Numbered from the stretch's first letter, positions 25,440 through 34,341 are shown. The stretch is 64,000 nt of DNA from Thalassobius sp002708925 (GCF_049803795.1 NZ_JBNAGJ010000008.1:62001-126000); one strand, 5' to 3'. Notes: generated from the sequence alone by a model not told the origin. Translations and numbers: made by a program.

Positions 25440-26287
25440 CCCACTTCGCCCCCCTGCCCGATCTGATCCTGGAACCCATGGTGCGCAATGCGCTGATGGA
25501 GGATCTGGGCCAATACGGTGACGTCACCACCCGCGCTGTCATCCCCGCCGGCACCACCTATAACGCCCGCATCAACGCGCGCGAGGATGGGGTGGTGTCC
25601 GGAATGCAGGTGGCTGCGATCGCCTTTCGCCTGACCGACCCCGAGCTGGAGGTGAGAACTCTGCTGGCCGATGGCACCCCCTGCAAGAAAGGCGATACGC
25701 TGATGGAGATCCGGGGCCGTGCCGCCTCGATCCTGTCGGGCGAACGGGTAGCGCTGAACTTTGCCGGGCGGCTGACCGGGATCGCCACGCTGACCGCGGC
25801 CTTTGTCGCGGAAACCAAGGGCACCGACACCCGCATCACCTGCACCCGCAAAACCACGCCCGGCCTGCGGATCGTGGAAAAACAGGCGGTGCTGCATGGT
25901 GGCGGCTTCAACCACCGCATTTCGCTGTCCGACGCGATCCTGATCAAGGACAACCACATCGCCGCCGCCGGGGGCATTCGCCCGGTGCTGGAGGCAACCA
26001 AGGCCAATGCCTCGCATATGGTGCGGGTGGAGATTGAGGTGGACACGCTGGACCAGTTGGCCGAGGTTCTGGAAACCGGCGGCGCGGATGTGTGTCTGCT
26101 GGACAACATGGACACGCCCACGCTGAAAAAGGCCGTGGCCATGGTGAAGGGCGCGCTGGTGCTTGAGGCCTCGGGCAACATGAAGCTGGAGCGCATCGCC
26201 GAAGTGGCCGCCACCGGCGTGGATTACATTTCCTCGGGCGCGCTGACCCATTCGGTGCGCACATTGGATCTGGGTCTGGATTTCTGA
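25436..26287 (+). CDS. nadC: nicotinate-nucleotide pyrophosphorylase NadC
   Basis: Quinolinate phosphoribosyltransferase, 283 residues. ATG 25436 overlaps the nadB TGA (ATGA); longer open frame upstream is a shadow of nadB. Motifs: ALMEDLGQYGDVTTRAV, TCTRKTTPGLRIVEKQAV with the substrate-binding Arg/Lys, and LEASGNMKLERIAEVAATGVDYISSG is represented by its SGNM and GVDYISSG parts. It ends the NAD biosynthesis unit. Confidence 0.96.
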   Translation: MTHFAPLPDLILEPMVRNALMEDLGQYGDVTTRAVIPAGTTYNARINAREDGVVSGMQVAAIAFRLTDPELEVRTLLADGTPCKKGDTLMEIRGRAASILSGERVALNFAGRLTGIATLTAAFVAETKGTDTRITCTRKTTPGLRIVEKQAVLHGGGFNHRISLSDAILIKDNHIAAAGGIRPVLEATKANASHMVRVEIEVDTLDQLAEVLETGGADVCLLDNMDTPTLKKAVAMVKGALVLEASGNMKLERIAEVAATGVDYISSGALTHSVRTLDLGLDF

Positions 26288-26339
26288 TCCGCCCGGATAA
26301 GCGCTAACTGCACAAATATTAAGCATTCAACCGGTTTTT

Positions 26340-26352
26340 GCTGCATTGCAGC
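26340..26352. promoter_or_regulatory. perfect palindrome upstream of nasT
   Basis: GCTGCA-T-TGCAGC, a 6-1-6 palindrome about 80 bases before the nasT start. It may be a regulator site. It does not match a known consensus that I can name. Confidence 0.35.
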
Positions 26353-26387
26353 GCATCTTTGAGCGAGTCGCGCTTTTTCTGCGCCCC

Positions 26388-26424
26388 GGTCCCCCGTATC
26401 TGAAACTCAGAAAGACCGGGGACC
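26388..26424 (+). promoter_or_regulatory. leader hairpin covering the nasT ribosome binding site
   Basis: GGTCCCC (26388-26394) pairs with GGGGACC (26418-26424). Inside it TCTGA-AAC-TCAGA forms a smaller hairpin. The GGGG that would act as the ribosome binding site for the GTG at 26432 lies in the 3' arm, so folding could limit translation. Confidence 0.45.
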
Positions 26425-26431
26425 AGCCACT

Positions 26432-27016
26432 GTGCCAAATCGCCTATCCATCATCGTGGTTGAAAAAGACCGCGACCGCGCCTTGCAGATTGTCGACAGT
26501 CTGAATGGCTCGGGGGACTATGATATTTCCGTTATCGCCGAGGAATCGGGCCTGTCGCGCCGCATCGCGCAGCGCGATCCCGATGTGGTGCTGATCGACA
26601 TGACCGATCCGTCGCGCGACGCGCTGGAGGAACTGGCGCTGGCCTCGGGGCCGCTGGACCGCCCTGTCGCGATGTTCGTGGATCGCAGCGATGACGCGCT
26701 GACCAAGGCCGCGATCGAGGCCGGCGTCTCCGCCTATGTGGTGGACGGGATGCGCTCGGATCGGATCAAGCCGATTCTGGACGCCGCCATCACCCGGTTC
26801 CACATGTTCCAGCGGATGCGCACGGAACTGGAGGCCACCAAACAGGCGCTGGAGGAACGCAAAACCCTGGACCGCGCCAAGGGCATCCTGATGAAGGCGC
26901 GCGGTGTCTCTGAAGAAGAGGCCTATGCCCTGTTGCGCAAAACCGCGATGGATCAGGGCAAGAAGATGATCGAGGTCGCCCAGTCTCTGGTCACCGCGGC
27001 GGGGCTGTTGTCATGA
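26432..27016 (+). CDS. nasT: NasT, ANTAR-domain antiterminator of nitrate assimilation
   Basis: A 194-residue protein with an N-terminal receiver-like domain (LSIIVVEKDRDRALQIV, VVLIDMTDPSRD) and a C-terminal ANTAR RNA-binding domain (about 130-190: ERKTLDRAKGILMKARG ... EEEAYALLRKTAM). NasT binds paired hairpins in leader RNA and prevents termination; NasS holds it inactive without nitrate or nitrite. GTG start at 26432. The nasS start overlaps its stop by four bases. The likely target leader is at 28296-28402. Confidence 0.94.
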   Translation: MPNRLSIIVVEKDRDRALQIVDSLNGSGDYDISVIAEESGLSRRIAQRDPDVVLIDMTDPSRDALEELALASGPLDRPVAMFVDRSDDALTKAAIEAGVSAYVVDGMRSDRIKPILDAAITRFHMFQRMRTELEATKQALEERKTLDRAKGILMKARGVSEEEAYALLRKTAMDQGKKMIEVAQSLVTAAGLLS

Positions 27017-28185
27017 CGTTGAACATTACTGCGGGCTTTATCCCGCTGGTGGACGCCGCCCCGCTGATCATCGCCCGCGAACTGGGCTTTGCCGAAGAGG
27101 AAGGCCTGAACCTGGAGCTGCGCAAGGCCCCCAGCTGGGCCACGCTGCGCGACCTGCTGGCGCTGGGGCAGATCGAGGCGGCGCATATGCTTTCCCCCAC
27201 CCCGGTTGCCATGGCTTTGGGCCTGGGCGGGATGACCACGCGGCTGGACGCGCTGTCGGTGATGTCGGTGAATGGCAATGTGATCGGCGTGTCCAAGGCG
27301 CTGGCCACCAAGCTGCACGCCGCCGGGCACGATTTCGATTTCAAATCCGCCCAAAAGGCCGGGCGCGCGCTGATCGCCACCGGCCAGAGGCTGCGGATCG
27401 GGGTGCCTTTCCCGTTCTCGATGCACGCCGAGCTGCTGTATTACTGGCTGAACTCGCTGGGACTGGCCGCGCCGCAATCGCTGGATATTCGCACCGTGCC
27501 GCCGCCGCTGATGGCGCAGGCGATTGCCGCCGATGAGATTGATGCCTTCTGCGTGGGCGAGCCTTGGGGCTCGATCACCGTGGAAAATGACGTGGGCGAG
27601 CTGTTGCTGCCCTGCGCCGCGATCTGGGGGTTTTCTCCGGAAAAAGTGCTGGCCGTGCGTCATGACTGGACGGAATCCGACCCTGATCTGACCGGACGCC
27701 TGATGCGCGCGGTCTGGCGCGCCGGGCGCTGGCTGAACACCGAAGGCGCGCGCACGACGGCGGCCGAAATCCTGTCGCGCAGCCATTACATCGCCGTCGC
27801 CCCCGAGGTGATCGACCGCGCCCTGACCGGGCAGTTGGTGATCTCGGCCCGCGGCGACGAGCGCGAGACACCGCATTTTCTGGAATTCCACGCCGGCGCC
27901 GCGACCTTCCCCTGGAAAAGCCAGGCCGCCTGGATCGGCGCGCAGATCGCCGGACGGATGGGGCTGGACCGGACGCAGGCGATGCAGACCGCGCGGGCTG
28001 TGTTCCGCTCGGATCTGTACCGCACGCATCTGGCGCAAACCTCGGCCGAGATGCCCGGTGCCTCTGAAAAAGTCGAAGGCTCATTGGCCGAAAACACTGC
28101 CGTGGCCTCGGGGGGCGGGCAGCTCTATCTGCTGCGCGATCAGTTTTTCGATGGCCGCGTCTTTGATCCCTTTGCGGCGGCATGA
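27013..28185 (+). CDS. nasS: NasS, nitrate/nitrite sensor (NrtA-like without signal peptide)
   Basis: A 390-residue protein related to the nitrate-binding protein NrtA at 28447 (shared features: PLIIARELGFAEEEGL, WATLRDLLALGQIEAAHMLSPTP, FCVGEPWGSITVEN). It has no signal peptide, consistent with a cytoplasmic sensor that binds NasT. ATG overlaps the nasT stop (ATGA). Known NasS proteins release NasT when nitrate or nitrite binds. Confidence 0.93.
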   Translation: MTLNITAGFIPLVDAAPLIIARELGFAEEEGLNLELRKAPSWATLRDLLALGQIEAAHMLSPTPVAMALGLGGMTTRLDALSVMSVNGNVIGVSKALATKLHAAGHDFDFKSAQKAGRALIATGQRLRIGVPFPFSMHAELLYYWLNSLGLAAPQSLDIRTVPPPLMAQAIAADEIDAFCVGEPWGSITVENDVGELLLPCAAIWGFSPEKVLAVRHDWTESDPDLTGRLMRAVWRAGRWLNTEGARTTAAEILSRSHYIAVAPEVIDRALTGQLVISARGDERETPHFLEFHAGAATFPWKSQAAWIGAQIAGRMGLDRTQAMQTARAVFRSDLYRTHLAQTSAEMPGASEKVEGSLAENTAVASGGGQLYLLRDQFFDGRVFDPFAAA

Positions 28186-28295
28186 TTAAAAAACAGGCAA
28201 AATCCCGCAGCCAGCGCCGCATCGCAGCAAAAACCGGGAAATTCGCGCCTGCGGGACTTGCTGAACCCGCCGAATCCCCCTCATCTTGGCCCACA

Positions 28296-28319
28296 AGACG
28301 TAACAAGGGCGTTGCGTCT
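28296..28319 (+). promoter_or_regulatory. ANTAR target hairpin P1 in the nrtA leader
   Basis: Nine-base-pair stem AGACGTAAC / GTTGCGTCT (one U-G pair) closing the hexaloop AAGGGC. The loop has A at position 1 and G at position 4, the signature of ANTAR target hairpins. Confidence 0.75.
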
Positions 28320-28349
28320 ATCGAAATTCCCCGATGATCCGGGAAACCC

Positions 28350-28365
28350 TGAGCAAAGCCGCTCG
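28350..28365 (+). promoter_or_regulatory. ANTAR target hairpin P2, overlapping the terminator
   Basis: TGAGC / GCTCG stem (one U-G pair) closing the hexaloop AAAGCC, again with A1 and G4. The loop and 3' arm are the 5' arm of the terminator at 28355-28402, so P2 and the terminator cannot form together. Confidence 0.75.
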
Positions 28366-28402
28366 ACCCTCTGCATAGGCAGAGTGCGTCAGCGGCTTTT
28401 TT
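28355..28402 (+). terminator. regulated leader terminator before nrtA
   Basis: AAAGCCGCT (28355-28363) pairs with AGCGGCTTT (28391-28399) followed by further T; an inner hairpin CTCTGC-ATAG-GCAGAG stacks inside. It ends 44 bases before the nrtA ATG, so it would stop the operon unless NasT stabilises P2. Confidence 0.82.
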
Positions 28403-28446
28403 GTTGTTCCGACTTTTCGGAGCGTTGAATAAAGGACAGACAGAGA

Positions 28447-29814
28447 ATGAAACGTATCGCCTCTATCCTGGCAGCCACGACCATGCTGGTGACCCCCGCG
28501 GCTGCAGAAATGCTGGACGTCGAAAAGGACGAACTGAAGTTCGGCTTCATCAAGCTGACCGACATGGCGCCCCTGGCTGTGGCCTATGAGAAAGGCTATT
28601 TCGAGGACGAAGGCCTGTTCGTGACCCTGGAAGCGCAGGCAAACTGGAAAGTCCTGCTGGACGGCGTGATCTCGGGCACTTTGGACGGCGCGCATATGCT
28701 GGCCGGTCAGCCCCTGGCCGCCACCATCGGCTTCGGCACCGAGGCGCATATCATCACCCCCTTCTCGATGGACCTGAACGGCAACGGCATCACCGTGTCG
28801 AACGAAATCTGGGCCCAGATGAAGGAACACATCCCCCATGACGCAGACGGCAAGCCGATCCACCCGATCAGCGCCGCCGCGCTGAAGCCCGTCGTTGAGA
28901 AATACAAGGACGAGGGCAAGCCCTTTAACATGGGCATGGTGTTCCCCGTGTCGACCCACAACTACGAACTGCGTTACTGGCTGGCCGCTGGCGGGCTGGA
29001 GCCGGGCTTCTACAGCCCTGAAAACGTGACCGGCCAGATCGGCGCCGATGTGCTGCTGTCCGTGACGCCTCCGCCGCAGATGCCCGCCACCATGGAAGCC
29101 GGCACCATCTACGGCTACTGCGTGGGCGAGCCGTGGAACCAGCAGGCCGTGTTCAAAGGCATCGGCGTTCCGGTCATCACCGACTATGAGCTGTGGAAAA
29201 ACAACCCCGAGAAGGTCTTTGGCCTGTCGGCAGAGTTCCAGCAGGAAAACCCCAACACCACCATCGCCATCACCAAGGCTCTGATCCGCGCAGCAATGTG
29301 GCTGGATGAGAACGACAACGCCAACCGCCCCGAGGCCGTGGAAATCCTGAGCCGCTCGGAATATGTGGGCGCTGACTACGAAGTGATCGCGAACTCGATG
29401 ACCGGCACGTTCGAGTACGAAAAAGGCGACAAGCGCGCCGTGCCCGATTTCAACGTGTTCTTCCGCTATAACGCGACCTACCCCTACTATTCCGACGCTG
29501 TGTGGTACCTGACCCAGATGCGCCGCTGGGGCCAGATCGCCGAGGCCAAGCCGGATAGCTGGTACGACGAAGTCGCCAAATCGGTCTACAAGCCGGAAAT
29601 CTACCTGGAAGCCGCCAAAAGCCTGATCGACGACGGGCTGGCCACCGAGGACATGTTTGACTTTGGTTCGGACGGCTACAAGGCCCCCACCCCGGCCGAG
29701 GACATCATCGACGGCATCGCCTATGACGGCAAAGCCCCGAACGCCTATCTGGACAGCCTGCCGATCGGCCTGAAAGGCGCCCAGGTTGTCGAAGGCAACG
29801 AAGTAAAGGGCTAA
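28447..29814 (+). CDS. nrtA: nitrate ABC transporter substrate-binding protein NrtA
   Basis: A 455-residue periplasmic protein of the NrtA/CmpA family. The signal peptide MKRIASILAATTMLVTPAAA is followed by LKFGFIKLTDMAPLAVAYEKG. Conserved stretches include GTLDGAHMLAGQPLAAT and YCVGEPWNQQAV. It binds nitrate (and perhaps nitrite) for the NrtB permease. It follows the ANTAR-regulated leader and starts the nrtA-nrtB-nrtCD-globin-flp-nasC run. Confidence 0.94.
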   Translation: MKRIASILAATTMLVTPAAAEMLDVEKDELKFGFIKLTDMAPLAVAYEKGYFEDEGLFVTLEAQANWKVLLDGVISGTLDGAHMLAGQPLAATIGFGTEAHIITPFSMDLNGNGITVSNEIWAQMKEHIPHDADGKPIHPISAAALKPVVEKYKDEGKPFNMGMVFPVSTHNYELRYWLAAGGLEPGFYSPENVTGQIGADVLLSVTPPPQMPATMEAGTIYGYCVGEPWNQQAVFKGIGVPVITDYELWKNNPEKVFGLSAEFQQENPNTTIAITKALIRAAMWLDENDNANRPEAVEILSRSEYVGADYEVIANSMTGTFEYEKGDKRAVPDFNVFFRYNATYPYYSDAVWYLTQMRRWGQIAEAKPDSWYDEVAKSVYKPEIYLEAAKSLIDDGLATEDMFDFGSDGYKAPTPAEDIIDGIAYDGKAPNAYLDSLPIGLKGAQVVEGNEVKG

Positions 29815-29890
29815 CGCCCTCGGGCCGGGCGGCTGCTCCCCTTGCGCCCGGCCCCACCCCTTAACCGCGAAACCCCGCAGGATCAGACAG

Positions 29891-30985
29891 ATGACCGCAA
29901 TTGACCCCCAAACCCTGTCCGAGGCTGACAAGGCTGCTGAAAAAGAAGCCCGCCGCGCCCGGATGTTCACCCGCATCAACAAGATGGATGCCTGGTTCAA
30001 GGTACTGGGCCTTGCTTGGATCACGCCGATCCTGAAAGCCATCGCTGGCGATAACCCCCGCGCCCAGGGCAAGGAAATCTGGCAATTGCTGGGGGTTCCC
30101 CTGCTGGCCATCCTGGCCTTCTTGCTGCTGTGGGGCACGCTGGCCCCCAAGGTGCAGACCTCGCTGGGGGCAATCCCCGGCCCCGCCGCCGTGTGGGAAC
30201 AGGTTGAAAACCTGCACGAGGACCACCTGCGCGAAAAAGACAAAGAGGCCGCTTTCTATGACCGTCAGGACGCGCGCAATGCCAAGCTGATCGCCGCCGG
30301 CAAAGAAGATAAGGTCAAAGAGCGCGCCTATACCGGCAAACCCACCTATTACCAGCAGATCTGGACCTCGATCAAAACCGTGTTCTTCGGGTTCCTGATC
30401 GCCACCATCGTGGCTGTTCCGGTCGGTATCGCCGCCGGTCTGTCCAAGACCGCCAATGCCGCCGTGAACCCGATTGTGCAGATCTTTAAACCCGTGTCGC
30501 CGCTGGCCTGGCTGCCGATCGTGACCATGGTTGTCTCGGCTGTGTATGCCACCAATGACGGGATGTTCTCAAAAAGCTTCCTGATCTCGGCCATCACCGT
30601 GACCCTGTGTTCGCTGTGGCCGACGCTGATCAACACCGCATTGGGGGTCAGCTCGATTGATAAGGATCTGGTCGCCGTGTCCAAGGTTCTGAAAATGAAC
30701 ACCTATACCAAGATCACCAAGCTGGTGCTGCCCTCGGCCCTGCCGCTGATCTTTACCGGCCTGCGCCTGTCGCTGGGGGTTGGCTGGATGGTGCTGATCG
30801 CCGCTGAAATGCTGGCGCAGAACCCCGGTCTGGGCAAGTTCGTCTGGGATGAGTTCCAGAACGGCTCCAGCCAGTCGCTAGCGAAAATCATGGTGGCCGT
30901 GTTCACCATCGGGATCATCGGCTTCTTGCTGGACCGTGTGATGTTCGCCCTGCAATCGCTGTTCACCTTCTCGAATAATCGGTGA
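29891..30985 (+). CDS. nrtB: nitrate ABC transporter permease NrtB
   Basis: A 364-residue permease. A long N-terminal cytoplasmic stretch with one early membrane helix (LLAILAFLLLWGTLAP) precedes the family core, which has further helices and the ATPase-coupling loop (VSKVLKMNTYTKITKLVLPSALP carries the EAA-like motif). Sequence resembles NrtB/SsuC-type permeases. The next gene's start overlaps its stop by four bases. The gap to nrtA is 76 bases and contains no evident terminator. Confidence 0.93.
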   Translation: MTAIDPQTLSEADKAAEKEARRARMFTRINKMDAWFKVLGLAWITPILKAIAGDNPRAQGKEIWQLLGVPLLAILAFLLLWGTLAPKVQTSLGAIPGPAAVWEQVENLHEDHLREKDKEAAFYDRQDARNAKLIAAGKEDKVKERAYTGKPTYYQQIWTSIKTVFFGFLIATIVAVPVGIAAGLSKTANAAVNPIVQIFKPVSPLAWLPIVTMVVSAVYATNDGMFSKSFLISAITVTLCSLWPTLINTALGVSSIDKDLVAVSKVLKMNTYTKITKLVLPSALPLIFTGLRLSLGVGWMVLIAAEMLAQNPGLGKFVWDEFQNGSSQSLAKIMVAVFTIGIIGFLLDRVMFALQSLFTFSNNR

Positions 30986-32673
30986 TCCCCATGTCGATTA
31001 GTTTCAAAAACGTCCACAAAAGCTTTGGTGAGGGAACGAACGCTCACCATGTTCTGAAAAACATCAACCTTGAGGTAGAGGAAGGCGAGTTTCTGGTCAT
31101 CCTGGGCTTTTCCGGCACCGGCAAGACCACGCTGATCAACCTGATGGCCGGTCTGGACACCCCCACCAAGGGCGAGGTCACCTATAAGGGCCAGCCCATC
31201 ACGGGCCCCGGCCCCGAACGGGGGGTGATTTTCCAAAGTTACTCGCTGATGCCCTGGCTGACGGTGAACGGCAATGTCGGGCTGGCGGTGGACACGATCT
31301 TCCCCAATCTCAGCAAAAAAGAACGCGCTGAAAAAGTGGCCCATTACGTTAATATGGTGGGCCTGCCCCATGCGGCAACGCGCCGTCCGGCGGAATTGTC
31401 GGGCGGGATGCGCCAGCGTGTGAACGTGGCCCGCGCCCTGGCGATGAACCCCGAGATGCTGCTGCTGGACGAGCCCTTGTCGGCGCTGGACGCGCTGACC
31501 CGCGCCAACCTGGCCGATGAGATCGAACACATCTGGGAAGCGGACAAGAAAACCTGCGTTCTGATCACCAATGACGTGGACGAGGCGATCATCCTGGCCG
31601 ACCGCATCATTCCGCTGAACCCGGACGGAACCCTGGGCGAGGCCTTTACCGTGGACATCCCCCGCCCCCGCGACCGGATGGAGATGAACCACCACGAGGG
31701 CTTCAAGAAACTGCGCTCGGAGGTGACGAAATACCTGATGGATGTCGGGATCGAGGCCAAGGCCGAAGGCACCCGCATCCTGCCCAATGTGGAACCGATC
31801 CACGCGGGCTCGGACGTGCCGGCCGCCGTGGCCGACGCGCAGAAGGGCATGATCGACCGCAACTTCCTGGACTTCAGCCAGTTGCACAAGATCTACCCCA
31901 CCCCCAAGGGCCCGCTGACCGTGGTCGAGGATTTCAACCTGAAGCTCAACAAGGGCGAGTTCATCTCGCTGATCGGGCATTCGGGCTGCGGCAAATCCAC
32001 CGTGCTGACCATGGCCGCCGGGCTGAACTCGATTTCCAAGGGCGCGATCAAACTGGACGGCCGCCATGTGGAAGGCGCCGATCCCGAACGCGCCGTGGTG
32101 TTCCAGTCGCCCAACCTGTTCCCCTGGCTGACAGCCCGCGAAAACTGCGCCATCGGCGTGGACAAGGTCTATCCCAAGGCCAGCCAGGCCGAGCGTCAGG
32201 ACGTGGTGGAATACTATCTGGAACGTGTCGGCATGGCCGATGCGATGGACCGGCCCGCCCATTCCATGTCCAACGGGATGAAGCAACGTGTGGGCATCGC
32301 CCGCGCCTTTGCCCTGTCGCCGAAACTGCTGCTGCTGGATGAACCTTTCGGGATGCTGGACAGCCTGACCCGATGGGAGCTGCAAGAGGTTCTGATGGAG
32401 GTCTGGGAGCGCACCAAGGTGACCGCCATCTGCGTAACCCATGACGTGGACGAGGCGATCTTGCTGGCGGACCGCGTGGTCATGATGACCAACGGACCGC
32501 AGGCCACCATCGGGAAAATCGTCGATGTGGATCTACCGCGCCCGCGCTCGCGCAAGGCGCTTCTGGATCACCCCGACTACTACAACTTCCGCCAGGAAGT
32601 TCTTGATTTCCTTGAGGAATACGAGCACGGCGCCAAGCCGAAACCGAAAGCCAAAGCCATAGCCGCGGAGTAA
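30982..32673 (+). CDS. nitrate ABC transporter ATPase with two fused ATPase domains (NrtC-NrtD type)
   Basis: GTG 30982 overlaps the nrtB stop; ATG 30991 is the alternative. The 563 residues hold two ATPase domains. Domain 1: Walker A GFSGTGKTT (42-50), signature LSGGM (139-143), Walker B LLLDEP, and Asn at 197 (ITNDVDEA) where the switch His is expected. Domain 2: Walker A GHSGCGKST (332-340), signature MSNGM (429-433), Walker B LLLDEP, normal switch His 487 (VTHDVDEA). The usual cyanobacterial NrtC carries an NrtA-like domain; none is present here. A charged linker (about 225-300) joins the domains. One ATP site is thus likely degenerate. Confidence 0.93.
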   Translation: MIPMSISFKNVHKSFGEGTNAHHVLKNINLEVEEGEFLVILGFSGTGKTTLINLMAGLDTPTKGEVTYKGQPITGPGPERGVIFQSYSLMPWLTVNGNVGLAVDTIFPNLSKKERAEKVAHYVNMVGLPHAATRRPAELSGGMRQRVNVARALAMNPEMLLLDEPLSALDALTRANLADEIEHIWEADKKTCVLITNDVDEAIILADRIIPLNPDGTLGEAFTVDIPRPRDRMEMNHHEGFKKLRSEVTKYLMDVGIEAKAEGTRILPNVEPIHAGSDVPAAVADAQKGMIDRNFLDFSQLHKIYPTPKGPLTVVEDFNLKLNKGEFISLIGHSGCGKSTVLTMAAGLNSISKGAIKLDGRHVEGADPERAVVFQSPNLFPWLTARENCAIGVDKVYPKASQAERQDVVEYYLERVGMADAMDRPAHSMSNGMKQRVGIARAFALSPKLLLLDEPFGMLDSLTRWELQEVLMEVWERTKVTAICVTHDVDEAILLADRVVMMTNGPQATIGKIVDVDLPRPRSRKALLDHPDYYNFRQEVLDFLEEYEHGAKPKPKAKAIAAE

Positions 32674-32677
32674 GCCA

Positions 32678-33097
32678 ATGGAAGACGCACAGATTCAGCT
32701 GGTTCAGGACAGTTTTGCCAAGGTTGTCCCGATCAAGGAAAAAGCCGCCGAGATTTTCTATGCACGCCTGTTTGAAACAGCCCCCGAGGTGAAACCCTAT
32801 TTCAAGGGCAATATGGACGAGCAGGGCATGAAGCTGATGACCACGCTGGGGGTTGTCGTCAACGGGCTGCGCGATCTGGATAAAATCGTTCCCGTCGCGC
32901 AGCAGCTGGCCGTCAAACACGTGGACTATGGCGTTCAGGCCGAGGATTACGATAAGGTCGGCGCGGCGCTTCTCTATACGCTGGGCGCGGGTCTGGGCGA
33001 TGGGTTCACCGATGAGGTCCAGAACGCCTGGACCGTGGCCTATACCACCCTGGCCGGCGTCATGATCGGTGCCGCCTATCCGGAGGCGGCCGAATAA
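32678..33097 (+). CDS. single-domain globin (Bjgb-like), likely NO detoxifying
   Basis: A 139-residue globin resembling the haem domain of flavohaemoglobin, without the reductase domain. Phe42 matches the CD1 Phe, Tyr28 the distal B10 Tyr, and His81 (VKHVDYGV) the proximal ligand. It starts 4 bases after the ATPase gene and ends 2 bases before the FAD oxidoreductase gene. In Bradyrhizobium a globin-flp-nasC order is known, and the globin protects against NO formed during nitrate use. That role is inferred here. Confidence 0.9.
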   Translation: MEDAQIQLVQDSFAKVVPIKEKAAEIFYARLFETAPEVKPYFKGNMDEQGMKLMTTLGVVVNGLRDLDKIVPVAQQLAVKHVDYGVQAEDYDKVGAALLYTLGAGLGDGFTDEVQNAWTVAYTTLAGVMIGAAYPEAAE

Positions 33098-33099
33098 TC

Positions 33100-34341
33100 A
33101 TGCCGCAGAAGCTTGTTGTCATAGGTGCAGGGATGGCCTCGGGGCGGGTGCTGGATCACCTGCTGGCCGACGCGCCGGACGCCTATGACGTCACCCTCTT
33201 CAATGCTGAACCTCGCGGGAATTATAACCGGCTGATGCTGTCTCCGGTTCTGGCGGGGGAAAAGACCTATCCCGAAATCGTCACCCACGATGATGCCTGG
33301 TATGCGCAAAACGCTGTGACCTGCCGCTTTGGCGAGCGCGTCACCGGCATTGACCGCGACCGCAAGGTGGTGATGTCCGAGACGGGCGAAGTTCCCTATG
33401 ACAAACTTGTGCTGGGCATGGGATCGACCCCCTTCATGATCCCCCTGCCCGGCCACGATCTGAAAGGCGTGATCGCCTATCGTGACCTCGAAGATACCGA
33501 GCGCATGATCGCCCTGGGTGCCAGACCCGGCGCGCGGGCGGTGGTGATCGGCGGCGGTCTACTGGGGCTGGAGGCCGCAGCCGGAATGCAGGCGCGCGGC
33601 GTGGATGTGACCGTGGTGCATATCATGGGCCATCTGATGGAGCGTCAGCTGGATCCGGCCGCGGGCTTTTTGTTGCGCCAGGCGCTGACGGATCGCGGCA
33701 TCAAGGTGATGTGCAGCGCCAATTCGCAGGAAATCGTCGGGCAGGATGGCCATGTCACCGCCCTGCGCCTGGAAGACGGCACCGAGCTGCCCTGCGATCT
33801 GCTGGTTATGGCCGTGGGCATCCGCCCGGCCACGGCCCTGGGCATTCAGGCCGGGCTAGAGGTCAACCGCGGCATCGTGGTCAATGACCAGATGGTCACC
33901 TCGGACCCTGATATTCTGGCCGTGGGCGAATGCGTGGAACATGACGGGGCGCTTTTTGGCCTGGTCGCGCCGCTTTACGATCAGGCGCAGATCGTCGCCA
34001 AAACGCTGCAAGGCATCCCCGCACGGTTCGTGAACAAGGAAGTGTCCACCAAACTGAAGGTCACAGGCTGCGATCTGTTCAGCGCGGGCGATTTCGCCGA
34101 GGGCGAGGACCGGCAGGACATCATCCTGCGCGACCCCACCGGGAAATCCTATAAGCGACTGATCCTCAAGGATAATAACATCATCGGGGCCGTCATGTAC
34201 GGCGATACGGCCGATGGCGGCTGGTTCTATAACCTGATCCGAGATGGCGCCGACATCACCGACATGCGCGAGACCCTGATCTTTGGTCCCGATTTCCAGG
34301 GAGGGCCCCCAGTGGACCCTATGGAGGCCGTTGCAGCCTAA
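33100..34341 (+). CDS. FAD/NAD(P)H oxidoreductase of nitrate assimilation (Flp-like, NirB N-terminal type)
   Basis: A 413-residue pyridine-nucleotide disulfide-type oxidoreductase like the N-terminal part of NirB. FAD motif KLVVIGAGMASGR, NAD motif VVIGGGLLGLEAAAGMQ, second FAD motif DILAVGECVEHDG. No [2Fe-2S] or sirohaem part. It lies between the globin and the nitrate reductase, matching the globin-flp-nasC order, and likely passes electrons from NAD(P)H to either or both. Confidence 0.9.
   Translation: MPQKLVVIGAGMASGRVLDHLLADAPDAYDVTLFNAEPRGNYNRLMLSPVLAGEKTYPEIVTHDDAWYAQNAVTCRFGERVTGIDRDRKVVMSETGEVPYDKLVLGMGSTPFMIPLPGHDLKGVIAYRDLEDTERMIALGARPGARAVVIGGGLLGLEAAAGMQARGVDVTVVHIMGHLMERQLDPAAGFLLRQALTDRGIKVMCSANSQEIVGQDGHVTALRLEDGTELPCDLLVMAVGIRPATALGIQAGLEVNRGIVVNDQMVTSDPDILAVGECVEHDGALFGLVAPLYDQAQIVAKTLQGIPARFVNKEVSTKLKVTGCDLFSAGDFAEGEDRQDIILRDPTGKSYKRLILKDNNIIGAVMYGDTADGGWFYNLIRDGADITDMRETLIFGPDFQGGPPVDPMEAVAA

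Noticed and set aside
28186..28295. Sigma-54 promoter before the nrtA leader
   Set aside because: No GG-N10-GC element matching the -24/-12 consensus was found.
28318..30243. 641-codon open frame on the minus strand opposite nrtA and the leader
   Set aside because: Composition rich in His, Gly, Gln and Val is typical of the antisense frame of a GC-rich gene, and the plus strand has convincing NrtA/NrtB.
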